Below, one piece after another: positions 24,425 to 36,000 of a stretch of 64,000 bases of DNA. Location: the NCBI RefSeq assembly GCF_027887165.1, contig NC_077232.1, positions 5,120,683 to 5,184,682 on the forward strand, read 5' to 3'. Source of the DNA: Monodelphis domestica. Taxonomy: Eukaryota > Chordata > Mammalia > Didelphimorphia > Didelphidae. Numbering within the stretch: position 1 is the first letter of the stretch; every line of letters begins with the position of its first letter. A program made the position numbers and the translations under genes. The notes under the pieces were generated by a model. That model searched no databases and had not been told where the DNA came from. It saw nothing but the letters and a program-made list of their open reading frames with translations.

Positions 24425-25121
24425 GTTGGGGGCAGCTGGGTGGCTCAGTGGATTAAGAGCCAGGCCTAGAGACAGGAGATCCTATGTTCAAATCTGGACT
24501 CAGTCACTTCCTAGCTGTGTGATCCTGGGCAAGTCACTTGACCCCCATTGCCTAGCCCAGGTGTCCCCAAACTTTTTACACAGGGGGCCAGTTCACTATC
24601 CCTCAGACCTTTGGAGGGCCAGACTATTAAAAAAACTATGAACAAATCTGTATTCTGCTGTCTGGGATAGCGGAGGCTACAGCGCTGGCTGGGATGGGCC
24701 TGTCACACCTTGCACAGGCCCATCACCACCACCACTATACCAGGCAGCAGTATACAGAATGCAGAATCCCCTCCCCCAGTTCCCCACTCACCATGCTCCC
24801 ATTGTGCAGCCACATAATCCTTTGTGCGGCACCTCCTTCTTGTTCAGTTACTCTCAGAACAAGGCACCACGCAAAAGATTATGTCACCGGAAATAGTGCT
24901 GTACATGAGCAACGCTGTGCTTTGCAGAGCCACCACATACAGTGCTCCTCTTACTGACCACAAATGAAAGCGGTGCCCCTTCTGGAAGTGTGGTGGGGGC
25001 CAGATAAATGGCCTCAGGGGGGTCGTAGTTTGGGGACCCCTGGCCTAACCCTTACCACTCTTCTGCCTTGGAACCAATACACAGTATTGATTCCAAGACG
25101 GAAGGTAAGGGTTTTGTTTTT
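24425..25121 (+). mobile_element. Marsupial tRNA-derived SINE, split by a hAT insertion
   Basis: The left half is 24425-24557 (GGGGGCAGCTGGGTGGCTCA to CATTGCCTAGCC). The right half is 25043-25121 (GCCTAACCCTTACCACTCTT to GACGGAAGGTAAGGG). Removing the insert and one duplication restores an ordinary full-length SINE. Confidence 0.93.
24558..25042 (+). mobile_element. Non-autonomous hAT DNA transposon, 485 bp
   Basis: The terminal inverted repeats are CAGGTGTCCCCAAACT on the left and CAGGGGTCCCCAAACT (reverse complement of the right end), 15 of 16 identical. It is flanked by an 8-bp target duplication, GCCTAGCC at 24550-24557 and GCCTAACC at 25043-25050. An 8-bp duplication with CAGG ends is diagnostic for hAT (Charlie-like). 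The interior holds no transposase frame, so it is a deletion derivative moved in trans. Confidence 0.93.
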
Positions 25122-25124
25122 TTT

Positions 25125-25390
25125 TTAATTACAAAAGTTATCACCTTTTACCAAATAATTCCATCATTGGGAATATACTGAATTGTAAAAACAAAAAACC
25201 TGCTGGGCTACACATATCTGTAAAACTCTGAAAACCTAAATGTCCAACAATTAAATTAATGGTAGGTAGTACATAATATATTATAATGTAAACAGCTGAG
25301 AGGTATAAGCTACACAAAGAAATTTGAGAAATTATTCATGAATGATGCAAAGATAAAAAAGCACAAAACCAGAAGAATGGAGTAAACAAG
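25125..25390 (+). mobile_element. LINE-1 ORF2/3' fragment
   Basis: AATTCCATCATTGGGAATAT and CACAAAACCAGAAGAATGGA match the order of the L1 region encoding the ORF2 end and the start of the 3' UTR. Very diverged. Confidence 0.5.
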
Positions 25391-26214
25391 AGAATGGACA
25401 TGGACATGGACAATGATCCAACATCCTTCCTAGATAACCTAGTAATCAAACCACATTTGGTCATGCAAGGGCCCACTGGGAAGTACCACTTAGCCACTCA
25501 GTGCCAAGCCAAAGCATCCCAGGGCTCCAAACAAGGTGTATGTATGATGCCCATTTCCTATTGGCTAGGAAAGAGTCCAACTCTTCCTACCTCTCTTGCC
25601 TCACTGTTTTGATAAGACATCTGGTGACTGAGAAGTTCAGATGAAGACCCACAATTTTTCAAGGCCTAAACATGGGGGGTGAGGGGGGGGGGGTCCTGAA
25701 GTTAAGACAGCAAGTTCCATGGGGCCATCCCAAAAGTCTGCAGCAAAGTAAAGAACTTCCTCTTCCACTTTGGCCATACTTGGAGTGAACCCCAAAACAA
25801 TCAAAGTAGGCCAATCTCCAAATCCAACTCCTCTGCTTCTGGGAATCTTTGACTAGAATTGACTACTCCAGATGCTCAAGACAACACCAAAGCACCACAA
25901 TAGCAGAGCAAGGATCACAAAGGAGCAATTTCCCCCAACTTTCTCAGTAATAGATCAGAACCCATGGCCCGCCTATTCCACTAATTTCATCTGCTACTCG
26001 AAAAAGGCCAAAACAACCTCCCTAGGAGAGGGAGATGTTCTTTTTCCAAGATAAACCTGCCAAGTTCAAAATTTAAAAAATCAAGTCACCCAGGAACACT
26101 GAATCTTGACCACCCCAGAGCTGAATGAGTATTTTCTGCAAATGGCATGATGGTAGACTTTGAGAACCCTAGATTCAACTAAAAATTAACTGAAACAATG
26201 ACTTTAGCCAAACT
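25391..26214. other. Non-coding, nothing recognised
   Basis: A short (GGACAT)n run lies at 25396-25414 and a G-rich tract at 25675-25693. There is no exon or named repeat. Confidence 0.4.
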
Positions 26215-27350
26215 GCCAAATACAAAATAAACCATGAAAAAAATCAGCATTTCTATCTTCAGCCAACAAAATATAGCAGGAAAAGATAAAAAGGGAAATT
26301 CCATTTAAAGTAACTATTGGGTGGATAGAATACTTGGGAGTCTCCCTGACAAGACACATTGGAACTATGTAAATAAAACTTCAAAGCATTGTTTATGGAA
26401 ATAAAGATCTAAATGACAGGGGAAATGGTAATTTTTCAAAAGAGTCAACTGAGCTGATAGAATAAAAATAAGAAAATACTTACTTTGTTTCGGTATCAGA
26501 CCACACAACCGAAGGAACACATTACAGAAGGAAAAAAAAATCACAAATTCATGGATCTCAAGGGAAATAATGAAAAAAAATGTGAGAAGGAAGGAGACCT
26601 ATCCTACAAAGCTATAATCGAAGCCGCTTAGTGTACCCAAAGACAGTTGGGCTGGGCAGGGCAACATCCAACTGAATTAGATTGAGACAACATCTCCAAC
26701 CACATTCTAAGAGACACTCCCAAACAAATCCATGACTTTGATATAAAAAGGTCATTTCATACACAAACTTTTCTGATCTATGGATGGAGAACAAGGGCCT
26801 AACCAAAGACTTGAGAGATCACAGAAAAACAAATGCATGATTTTCATTACGTACAATTTAAAAGTTTTCACACAAATTCAATGAAGCTAAGATCAGAAGG
26901 GAAATAGTTAAGTTGGAAAATCTTTGCAGCCAATTTCTCTGGCCAAGGTCACATTTATATATAAAGATTTGATTCAGATTTTAAAGCACCATTCCCCAAC
27001 TGATTAATGTCCAAAAAATATGAATAGGCAAGGTTCTCAAGGAATTCAAGCTATTTATAGCTATATGAAAAAAAAATGTAACAAATCACTAATGATTAGA
27101 GAAATGCAAATTAAAACAACTCTGAGATTCCACTTCATATCCATCAGACTAGCCAAGCTGACAAAAAAAGAAGATGGCAAACATTAGTGGGGCCTGGAGA
27201 AAATAGGCACAAGGCTATATACTAAGAGTGGAGCCATTCAGAAAAGCTATTTGGAACTAGTCCCCAAAAGTGACTGACCTGTGCATACCTTCTGCCCAGA
27301 GACATCAGACTAAGCCTACAGACAAAAAAAAAATCAAAGAGGGGGAAAAT
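26215..27350 (+). mobile_element. LINE-1 ORF2 C-terminal half
   Basis: It carries relics of the ORF2 region after the reverse transcriptase: frames with AGKDKKGNSI, CAGCCAATTTCTCTGGCCAA, then AATGATTAGAGAAATGCAAA, TTAAAACAACTCTGAGATTC and the ATAGGCACAAGG region. Many stops. It lacks a recognisable 3' UTR. Confidence 0.8.
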
Positions 27351-28135
27351 CCCATAAAACAAAAAAGAATGTAATTGCAATGACCAAGAAGAGCTGGAGA
27401 AAGTGCCCCTGCTTGCAACAAAGAGGGACTATCACACAGGGAGGGTATTTTACACACTGACTGGTTCAGTATGTACTTACTTAGTATTTTGGGATAAAGG
27501 TGGTCGTGTCAAAACAAAAAGTGTAATTTTCAAAGACCGTCTATTTACTTTTTTTTACATAGAATTTTACCAAACTTGATTATCTAGTTTCCAAAATAGA
27601 TTCAAAACTGTAAATTAGAAAGAAGTGAGAAGAGCCCTGTGGCAGCAGTCTGACAGAAAGGGAGAAACTAATCAGCCATATATGAAGCCCAAGAGCTTGG
27701 GGGATGCTTCCTTTAGGGTGTCTGTGCTTTCCTGTGGTACAATCGATGAGGTTTCTAATGAGACCCCTGAAAGAGGACAAGACTTGAACCCTTTTCCCTG
27801 GCAGTATCCAGTCCAGCAGAGGTGACCCCAGAGACTCCCGGAGGAGTACACGCTCAGGCAGGCCCTGACAGACCAGAAAGGTCCCTTCAGGGATAGGCTT
27901 GGCTACAGGGATTGCAGGCCCAACCCAAAAGGGCAGCACCACCCAGCTGGTCACCGGGTCATTCATTTCTCATGAAAACTCATATAATCATCTGCTAACA
28001 TGTTGGTGTTCTGATCTGCTGGAATGATGGTGGCATCCAGAGCTAGCAAGTCATGGATCTTAAAAATCCAGAAATGCCTCCAACTGGGAAAGTTTCTTCT
28101 AATGGATATAAATTTCCTTCAAAAGCATTATCAGT
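27351..28135. other. Non-coding, unassigned
   Basis: A 128-codon minus-strand frame (27966-27580) is open but matches no family I know and has no splice context. I treat it as chance. The remainder is unrecognised. Confidence 0.4.
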
Positions 28136-28333
28136 TAAAAAAAAGTAACCCTTACCTTCAATCTTAGAATTAATTCTGTATATTGGTTCCAAGGCAAAAG
28201 AGTGGTAAGGGCTAGACAATGGGGGCTAAATGATTCGTCCAGGGTCACACAGCTAGGAAGTGTCTGAGGTCAGATTTGAACCCAGGACCTCTGATCAGTA
28301 GGCCTGGCTCTGAGCCACCTAGCTGCCCCCAGC
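28136..28333 (-). mobile_element. Marsupial tRNA-derived SINE
   Basis: Reverse copy from AACCCTTACCTTCAATCTTA to CTGAGCCACCTAGCTGCCCC, with the landmark GTCCAGGGTCACACAGCTAG. Well preserved. Confidence 0.92.
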
Positions 28334-29099
28334 ATTACCATTTTTAAATGGAACTACACAATCTAAACCAAGACAGAACAGTGGCTACAACAATGGAGGC
28401 AGTTAAGGAGTTTGTAGAAACGAGTTTTAGAGGAAAGGAAGCTTCATGTGTGTAGAAGAGCTCATCCCTCTGGTGAATGAGTGACGCTGACCAGAAGTCA
28501 GGTGAGAGAGGGCAAGCAAGGAGATGCACCTACCTTCCTTCATTGCAGAAGCAGGGAATTAGGGGCGCAGGATCAAGCATGCACTGGCCGAGGTGGCCGA
28601 GGTGAGGTGACCGAGGTAGGGTGTGTTTGGCAGAAGAGCTCCTCCTTTTCTCCTTTAAGTGTATTCAAAAGGACAGCTTGCTGGGGAGGGAGGGAAAGAA
28701 GCAGGAAAATAGTCAGAAATGAATGGGATCCATCAAAAAGATTATTTTTAAATGGAAGTTTTCAAAACAAGCTTTCAGGCCTTCCTCATTTTTCACCTTG
28801 GGCTCCCTCAAGTGGTACTCTTCCTTCAATACCTTTCCAGCCAACATGTCATAGTTCTACACCAATTTATAAACCACCACTGGGTAGTTTTTACTCAGTT
28901 CCCAAGAGGCACCAGAGTCTGGAGAACACTATCCTGATGTCCTAGCTGCTGCTGCTTTAAATTCTGCAAAGCACTTTACATTAACATCTCAATTTGGCCT
29001 GTGACAGAGGGAAATTGAGACCCTCAGACTAATGGATTTGTTCCTAGAAAATACTAGAGGCAGAATTTGAACCCAGGTCTTGCTGATTCTGCTTAGAAC
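28334..29099. other. Non-coding; MIR scrap near 28965-29095
   Basis: CTGCAAAGCACTTTACATTA and GAATTTGAACCCAGGTCTTG (minus-oriented MIR) are visible. A 154-codon plus frame at 28481-28945 is judged chance. Confidence 0.4.
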
Positions 29100-29565
29100 T
29101 CTATCTGGGGTCTCTTCTTCCCTTAATGACCTTCTATGCTAAGAATTCTCAAGTCTCACCTTTCCTGCCCCAACCTCTCTGCTGACTTCCAGTCTCACAT
29201 TTCTAACTGCCTTTCAGACACCTTGTACTAGATGCCCAAGAAACATCTTAAACATGCCCCAAACTGAATTCATGATCTGACCTTCCTTTTTCCTGTCAAG
29301 GACATCCCCCTCCCGACAGGCCCTTACAACCTAGAATCATGCTGGACTTTCACCATCCCCCCCCAGGCTTGCCACTCCCATCCATCACCTCTGCAACTCC
29401 TCTCAACCATGCTGCCTTCTCTCCTCTTGACACTACCCCCACCCTGGTAGAGACCCTCATCACCTCAAACCTGGACTACAGCAATAGCTGGCACACAAGA
29501 CTCTCCACTCTGGACCATCCCCTATTCAGCCACCAGTGATTTTCCTAAAACCAGGGCTGACAATA

Positions 29566-29742
29566 AAAGAGCTACCATTTCTAGAGCACTTACTGTGTGC
29601 TTATCTTATTTGAACCTCACAATAATCCTGGGAGGCAGGCACTATTATAATCATCATCTCTATTTTATAGATAAGGAAACTGAGGCAAATGGAGGTTAAG
29701 TGACTTGACCAGGGTCATGTAGCTAGACAGTGTCTGAGGTAG
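29566..29742 (-). mobile_element. MIR-family SINE
   Basis: ATTTCTAGAGCACTTACTGT, CCTCACAATAATCCTGGGAG, GATAAGGAAACTGAGGCAAA and AAGTGACTTGACCAGGGTCA are the MIR landmarks in reverse order. It lies within the L2 copy. Confidence 0.85.
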
Positions 29743-29939
29743 CCCCCACCCCCACCCCCAATATAAACTCTTCCTGGCCTTCTTACCATTCCTTATACAA
29801 GATTTCTCCTCCAGATCTCTGCCTCCTGGCTTCCTTCAAGCCTCAGCTGAAGTCCTGCTTTCTGCAAGAAGCCTTTCCAGTCTCCTTTATCTTAGGTTCT
29901 TCCCTCTGAGACTACCCTACTTTATCCTCTGTATCTTGT

Positions 29940-30187
29940 TTTAGGGCAGCCAAGTGGTGAAGTGGATAGAGTATCAGGCCTGAAGTCAGGAAGACTCACT
30001 TCCTGAGTTCAAATCCAGCCTCACACAGGTCCTAATTGGGTGACCCTGGGAAAGCCTCTGCCTCAGTTTCCTCATCTGTCAAATGGACAGGCAAAGGAAA
30101 TGGCCAACTCCTCCACAATCTCTGCCAGGAAACCCCCAGATGGGGTCACAGAGTGTCAGACAGAACTAAAAAACAACAATATATCAA
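29940..30187 (+). mobile_element. MAR1-type SINE
   Basis: TTTAGGGCAGCCAAGTGGTG head, GAGTTCAAATCCAGCCTCAC, CTCAGTTTCCTCATCTGTCA, AAGGAAATGGCCAACTCCTC and GGGGTCACAGAGTGTCAGAC, ending in AAAAAACAACAATA. Full length. Confidence 0.9.
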
Positions 30188-30399
30188 CTGTATACAGAGT
30201 ATCTGTTTGCACAGCATCTCCGTTAGACTGTGAGCTCCTTGAGGGTGGAGCGGTTGGTTTTTCACCTTTCTTTGCCTCCCCAGAGCTGGGGGTGTTTTGT
30301 GGTCAGTGTGCACCTCATTTCAGCAGCTGTAAGATGGCTGGAGAGACTGGAAGCCCAAAGTGAGTTGGTGAAGAATGCCACTGATGAGACTCAGCAACT

Positions 30400-32280
30400 G
30401 ACTGCTTTGGGTCTGGCTGTGGCCTGAGATGGTGCCTCTGGAGTGGTGGGAAGAGGACAGACGCCCTCAACAGACATGGCCAGGTTGGGAGGAGGGATGA
30501 GATGAGCTCCATTTTGGATGTAACTTCAATGGAGATGCCTACAGGACATCTCCAGGCAGCTCAGAAGGACAGTGAAGTGTAAATCTGGGAGTCGTCTGCA
30601 GAGAAGAGAAACTGAACTCAAGGTAGCTCTTGAGTCACTGAGAGGACAGAGAAAAGAGTGTGGGGAGAGGGAAGATGGGAGGAAACAAGGAAGGGAGAGA
30701 GAAGGAAGAAAGGAAACACAGGAGGACAGGGGGGAAGGAAGGGGGAAGGAAACACCAGAGGGAGGGAGAAGGGAATCATCAGAGAACAGGGTCATGGCAA
30801 GTCAGGGAAGACAAAGTATCGAGGAGGGAGACTGTCAGTGTTCAAGGCCATGAAATTTGTAGTTGCTTGACAAGTGTTTACTAAGAGAATACTACTAAAA
30901 ACGTGGCCTACGCCCTCCAGGAGATTACATTCTACCAGAAAGACAACATGGAGATAAATAATAGGTGGGGGAAAGCCTGTGTTTACAGAGTAAAAGGAAG
31001 GAGGTGGTAGTGGTGACTGCAGCTGCTGCTTCTCCTTGTTTTCAGAGAAGGTGACTGAGCCACAAAGTCTCTTTTCCAGTCACTGAAATCCAGAAGCAAG
31101 CCTAGGGGATGACCTTGGGGATGAGAGGCCCTGAAAAGGTCTTAGCAAGGCCTCCAGCAAAGCTACTGGTACTCCTTGAATATCCATAATCTCAGAGGGA
31201 AGGCATTTGGGAGGGGGGGAGGTTAAGGGAAAGGCAGGGAAAGGCAAAGTCAAAGGCAGGAGATGAAGCACTTAAAACTCTTCATATTGGGTTGACAACT
31301 GCCTTTTCTTAATGTCAATTTAATTCTGCTTATGCTCTCAATTTTGTGAAGGAAGCCAATAAAGCTAAGATAGGAAGGAGAGCATTTCAAATGCCAAGGG
31401 CCATGCATACAAAGGGAAACACATAGGAGAGAAATGAGTGTCCTTTGGAAGGGGCAAAATCAGTCAAGGAGGTAAAGTAAGAAGCCTGGAAAGGTGTGAA
31501 GGTCCTATATGACAGGGAAGAGGGAGCCACTGGAGTTTACTGGGTTTAAGCAGACCTACACTTTAGAAAAATAATTTTGGAGACAAATAGGAGGAGAAAG
31601 AGACTCGAGGCAGGAAGGGAGGCTTTTTGGTCTCAAGACCCCTTTATCCTCTTAACAATTCCTGAAGACTCCCCAAATCATTTGTTCATGTTACATAAAT
31701 AACATCTGTGCTATCATGAAAGTAGATTTGATCCTTTGGACCCCCTAAAAGGGGGTTCCCAGGCTCTGAGGACATCAGGCAATGAGTGGCCCCTCCGCTG
31801 GGTAGTGGTGAGGAAGGTGGCTATCTGAAGGAGGACTGAGCTTAGGGCAGCTCTCTAGGAACAGCCAAGTCAGGAAGATGAAGGATCTGAGGGGAAAAAG
31901 AATGTCTTGTTTTGGAATGGAAGAGGAGATGCCATGTCTGCTTTGGGATGGCCAAAAGGCCTTGCAGGAAGAAGTCAGGAGAGAAGAAAGAAATAAAAAA
32001 AAGAGGATGAATCATAATCAAAATAATAGAGGAAAAAGAGCAAGTGACCAAGCCACGGGAGGGCACCTAAAGCTAGAGGGTGTGACCCAGATGAAGATCC
32101 TCAAAGCACTGTCATCCAGAGGAGCTGTCATCCAAGAGAAGCAGTATTCAAGAGTGGGGGATTGGCAGAGTCCAAGGCTGTAGAGGCCAAAAAGAAAGAG
32201 GCTCAGGAGGAAGTCTATCTGAAAACCTGGGAGAGAGGTCACAAGATCTAAGGGTCTGAACAAAAGCTGAGAGATGCAAG
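30400..32280 (-). mobile_element. L2 LINE sequence (antisense), interrupted by GA-rich DNA
   Basis: GACATCTCCAGGCAGCTCAG and AATCTGGGAGTCGTCTGCAG (30545-30600), GCCACTGGAGTTTACTGGGT (31530), AGAGACTCGAGGCAGGAAGG (31600) and GGTGTGACCCAGATGAAGAT (32078) follow L2 in reverse. A GA-rich low-complexity patch lies at 30655-30780. Boundaries are loose. Confidence 0.6.
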
Positions 32281-32404
32281 GCTAGGCCATGAGCGTATAG
32301 CAGGGTAAGCCATGGCACCATTCTCAAGCGGCCTGTTCCTAAGGAAAGATAGAAAATGAAATCCTTCCCAGTATATGCAGACAGTCAAGGTGCTCCTTCG
32401 TCAG

Positions 32405-32800
32405 GAAAGGGCATGGTGAAGCACTTTACACACATGATCATACTCAATCCTCAGAATAGCCTTGGGAGTGCCTAGAGATGGGAGGTCCTGGGTTCAAATC
32501 TGACCTCAGACACTTCCCAGCTGTGGGACCCTGGGCAAGTCACTTAACCCTCATGACCTAGCCCTCACCACTCTTCTGCCTTAGAATTAATTCCAAGACA
32601 GAAGGTACAGGCTTTAAAAACAAAACAAACAAACAAACAAACAAAAGAATAGCCTTGAGATTACCCCCATTTTACCCTTGAGGGAATTGAGGCAGACAGA
32701 GATTGATTAAGTGGCTTGTCCAGGGACACAAAGCTAAGGGTCTGAGGCTAGACTTGAACTCTGGTCTCCATGGCTCCAGGCTTAGCACTCCGATGATAAA
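32405..32800 (-). mobile_element. MIR-family SINE, split by a younger SINE
   Basis: The left part (GCACTTTACACACATGATCA, CTCAATCCTCAGAATAGCC) and the right part (CCCATTTTACCCTTGAGGGA, GTGGCTTGTCCAGGGACACA, CTAGACTTGAACTCTGGTC) make one reversed MIR once 32465-32645 and one duplication are removed. Confidence 0.8.
32465..32645 (+). mobile_element. 5'-truncated marsupial SINE with target duplication
   Basis: It begins within the tRNA-related head (GGAGTGCCTAGAGATGGGAG) and ends with an AAAC-rich tail. It is bounded by a perfect 12-bp duplication AGAATAGCCTTG at 32453-32464 and 32646-32657, typical of L1-driven insertion. Confidence 0.93.
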
Positions 32801-35194
32801 CAAACTCCCAGGTAAGGAAAGTTCTTCTGCCAGTGCAAGTTAGCATCTTTTCAACAATTTAAGTTTCCTAGCTGTAGTCCTTGGAATTTTTTGTCAGAGA
32901 CCTTATTTTTAAATGCATAAAATAAAGTTTGCAGGAATACAATGGAAACCAATGTTATCAAACTAAAAATATCATTATGTTTCTCCTCCCAAGTTCCAGG
33001 AGCCCTCAGACTCCAGGGTCAAATTCCAGCCTTAGGCAGTGCCCTTAGAGGCCTAAGCTCCCACAGCCAGGAAGTAAGAGGTGGGTTTTAAACGGAGTTC
33101 TTCCAGTCTGAAACCAACTCCCTCTCTCACCACTACCCTGCACTGTCTAATTTGTAAGAGGTACATTCATTTTTGTACAAAGGAAAGCTAGTAAGGTGCC
33201 TTCAAAAAAACTCTCAGATTGATTTACTCTTTCACTCCACCTATCAGCATTACCTTCCACAGTATGAATCTCTGAGATGAACTTGGGTGGAGCAGTGGAT
33301 TAGAGAGCATGTGGCCTGTGAGTCAGAAGATCTGAGTTCAATTCCTTAGCCGATGACTAGCTGTGTGACCCTGGATAAGTCATAGAACTTGTATGAGAAT
33401 AGTAATAGCATCTACCTCCCAGGGTTGTTATGAGGCTGAAATGAGATTAATATTTGCAAAGAGCTTTTAAAGAACTCCAAAAATGCTAGCTAGCTAGCTA
33501 GTTAATGAGATTTTAATTATAGTTTCTTCTTTATTCTATCTAGCCAGGCTGAAACTCAAAGAAAATCTCTCTTAACAAATTGTGACCCAAATGGGTGATG
33601 GACAGAAGGACCTAAGGCTAACCTGGGCTTTCCATCCTTCTGAAAGGTCAGTGACTGGGTCCATTCCCAGCACAGAATGGAGAAGATGAAATGAAAAAGC
33701 GGCACCATCACCTTTCTCAAGTCATTTTATTAATGGGTTTGGTTTAGATTTCATTCTTCCAAGGAAGGGTTAGAGAATAGAAGAGATATTCAATGTGGGT
33801 CCAGGCCTTGGGTTTGGTTCCTGCTTCTGCTGCTAACAATCTGGGATGACCCTGAGCAAGTCTCACTTCTCTGGGACTCAGCTTCCTCAGGATGAGATGA
33901 TATCTAAGGTCCCTCCAAATTCTAAAATCCTACATGGAGCTCCCAGATAAGACCCCAAAGTACAAAAACTTCAAGGGAACAAAAAAGGGGTCCCAGGGGC
34001 TCCTGCAATATCAGAAACAAATCATCAGCTATTTAGAGGAGGATTTGAGTCTCACTGGGTACTTCCACAGCAGAGGACATCAGTCACTGATAAATAACTA
34101 ATAGCAACATGTCCATGTTCTCCTGAGCATGGGGATTTCTTGGGATTCTCTGTCCCCCCAAAATCAGTGCTTCATTGATGCCTCCTCAGATACTTGACAG
34201 CTTCAGGTACAGCATGTCCCAAAAGTCTTTGGACAGCTTTAAAGATGGCACTACAGCAGTGAGGCTGAGGAGATGTCGAGTGGAACACCACCACCAATGT
34301 GGAGTCCAGGCCCATCCTGTAAATCATCCCCTGACTTCTGAAATGCTTTAGGATCTTTCTAGACAAAGAATTGCCAAGCCCGGGACTGCCAGATTCCGAA
34401 TATTAATATTCTTGCTTTCAATACAGCTCAACCTGGGTAAAACACATGCTTGATGGCTAGACGTGATTAGAGCTCAAACAAAGAGGGCTGACCTAGGAAT
34501 GAAGAAGACCCACTGGGTATGGACCAAACTGTGGCGAGATCCAGAGGCCAAATGGAAGTGACTTATCTCATCAGGGACAGGAAATCGACATTGAGAGAGA
34601 ACCATTTAGAGTAAAAGGGTCCATGGCAAGCAGATAGAACTGGGTTTCTTAACCCCCTCCTTGCACAGGGTAACCCAAGCCTTGGCTCTCATGGCCAGTC
34701 AGAGCAACTCCAGGAATCACACGATAAATCCAGCAGTCGCAGCTTCGGGAGCCTGCTCAAACCCGAGCAGACCCTCCACTAGGAAAAGCAGTCTCTCAGT
34801 AGTCTGGATGGGAAGAAAAAGCCCCAAACCCATTGGGAATGGGCTTCAGAGGGAAACCCTCCAAATCCAGTCCAGAGTCACCAAAGAAGACAAAGCCAAG
34901 TACTCGATGCACAAACAGAGGAAAACAGAAAGGAAAATCCGAGACTCAAGTGGTTCCGTCTGCCCACACTGCTCCTGCCTTTCTGGGACCTCTACAGCCC
35001 AGCAGCACATTGAGGAGGGGACAAGAAGCAAACACACAAGCACAAACTCTATACAGAATAAGGAGGAAATCATTACCAGAAGGAAGGCACTAGAATTGGG
35101 GGGGGCAGGGGGGGTCCTCTAGCTGGGCAGATAGGAAGCCAGAAGTCCTAAGTCAAAGAGAGAAGCCTTCTAGGCATGGGGGATGATCAGAGAA
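32801..35194. other. Non-coding with MIR fragments
   Basis: MIR-like pieces occur at 33010-33150 (minus), 33285-33480 (plus; TAGCTGTGTGACCCTGGATA, then a (TAGC)n tail at 33488-33502) and 33800-33935 (plus). No exon can be supported. The 153-codon plus frame at 34661-35122 has no family resemblance. Confidence 0.5.
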
Positions 35195-36000
35195 GGTTCA
35201 GAGCCAAGTCAAAGAAAAGTGGGAGGGGGCCAGGTTAAAATGGGCTTTAAATGCCAAGCAGAGAGCTTTACATGTGATCCTGCAGGCCCCAGGGAGACAA
35301 TGGAGCTCACTGAGTAGTTGGGGGAAAGGGGGGCCCCTAAGATGGCACCTTTGTTTTCGGAAAATCACATTGGTATTGGAGTGAGGAGGCTTGAGGCAGG
35401 CAGACCCAACATCAGGCTATTGCAATAGTGCAGGGGTGAGGAGGACCTGAGGGTCCACACTCAGGAGGGAGCTAATAAATGGTCCTGCCCTTATTCCAGC
35501 CTCAGGCTGCTCCTGGTCCTTCATTATTCCCCTCCTTATAGAATCCTCATCTACTTTTAAGGCTCAGGTCAGCCCCCTGGTCCTCCTCCAATGTTCCTAA
35601 AGTCTCTGATCTGCTCCAATACGCCCGCCCCTAGATACAGGATGCACTGATACCTGGGTAGTCAGACAGCAGAGTAGAGAGTGCTGGCCCTAGTCAGGAG
35701 TGTTCAAGTTCAAATCCAGACTCAGACACTTACGGGTGACCCTGGGCAAGCCACTTAACAGCAAGCAGCGTGACTCGTGTAAAACAGGGATGAAAATAGC
35801 CCTTGCCTCCCAGGGTTGTTGTGAAGCTCAAAGGAGATTTCTGTAAAGTGCTTTGTGAAGCCCAGAGGTGCTAGAGATGCTGGTCATTTATTATCCTTAA
35901 TCTATGAACATCTTGTATCCTCCCCACATAGTATAAACTGAAGGGCAGATTCCCTTTTAGATCTGTCTCTTCTGGCGACCGCAGAGCCCCTCAAACCTGA
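35195..36000. mobile_element. Opposed L2 fragments flanking a MIR
   Basis: L2 in reverse at 35195-35475 (GGGCTTTAAATGCCAAGCAG, AGGCTATTGCAATAGTGCAG), L2 forward at 35480-35640, a MIR-type SINE forward at 35645-35875 (GTTCAAATCCAGACTCAGAC, CCCAGGGTTGTTGTGAAGCT) and an L2 3'-end scrap to 36000. Confidence 0.65.

Larger units (their letters stand above)
29100..30330 (+). mobile_element. L2 LINE, ORF end and 3' UTR, with two SINEs inside
   Basis: L2 text runs from CTTCCAGTCTCACATTTCTA, CATCTTAAACATGCCCCAAA and CCCTCATCACCTCAAACCTG to GATTTTCCTAAAACCAGGGC. It resumes with CTCCTGGCTTCCTTCAAGCC (29825) and ends GACTGTGAGCTCCTTGAGGG (30230). Two SINEs interrupt it. This is the most complete L2 copy in the window. 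Confidence 0.8.

Noticed and set aside
27580-27966. 128-codon minus-strand frame
   Set aside because: No motif, no splice signals and no recognisable family; length is within chance expectation for a window of this size.
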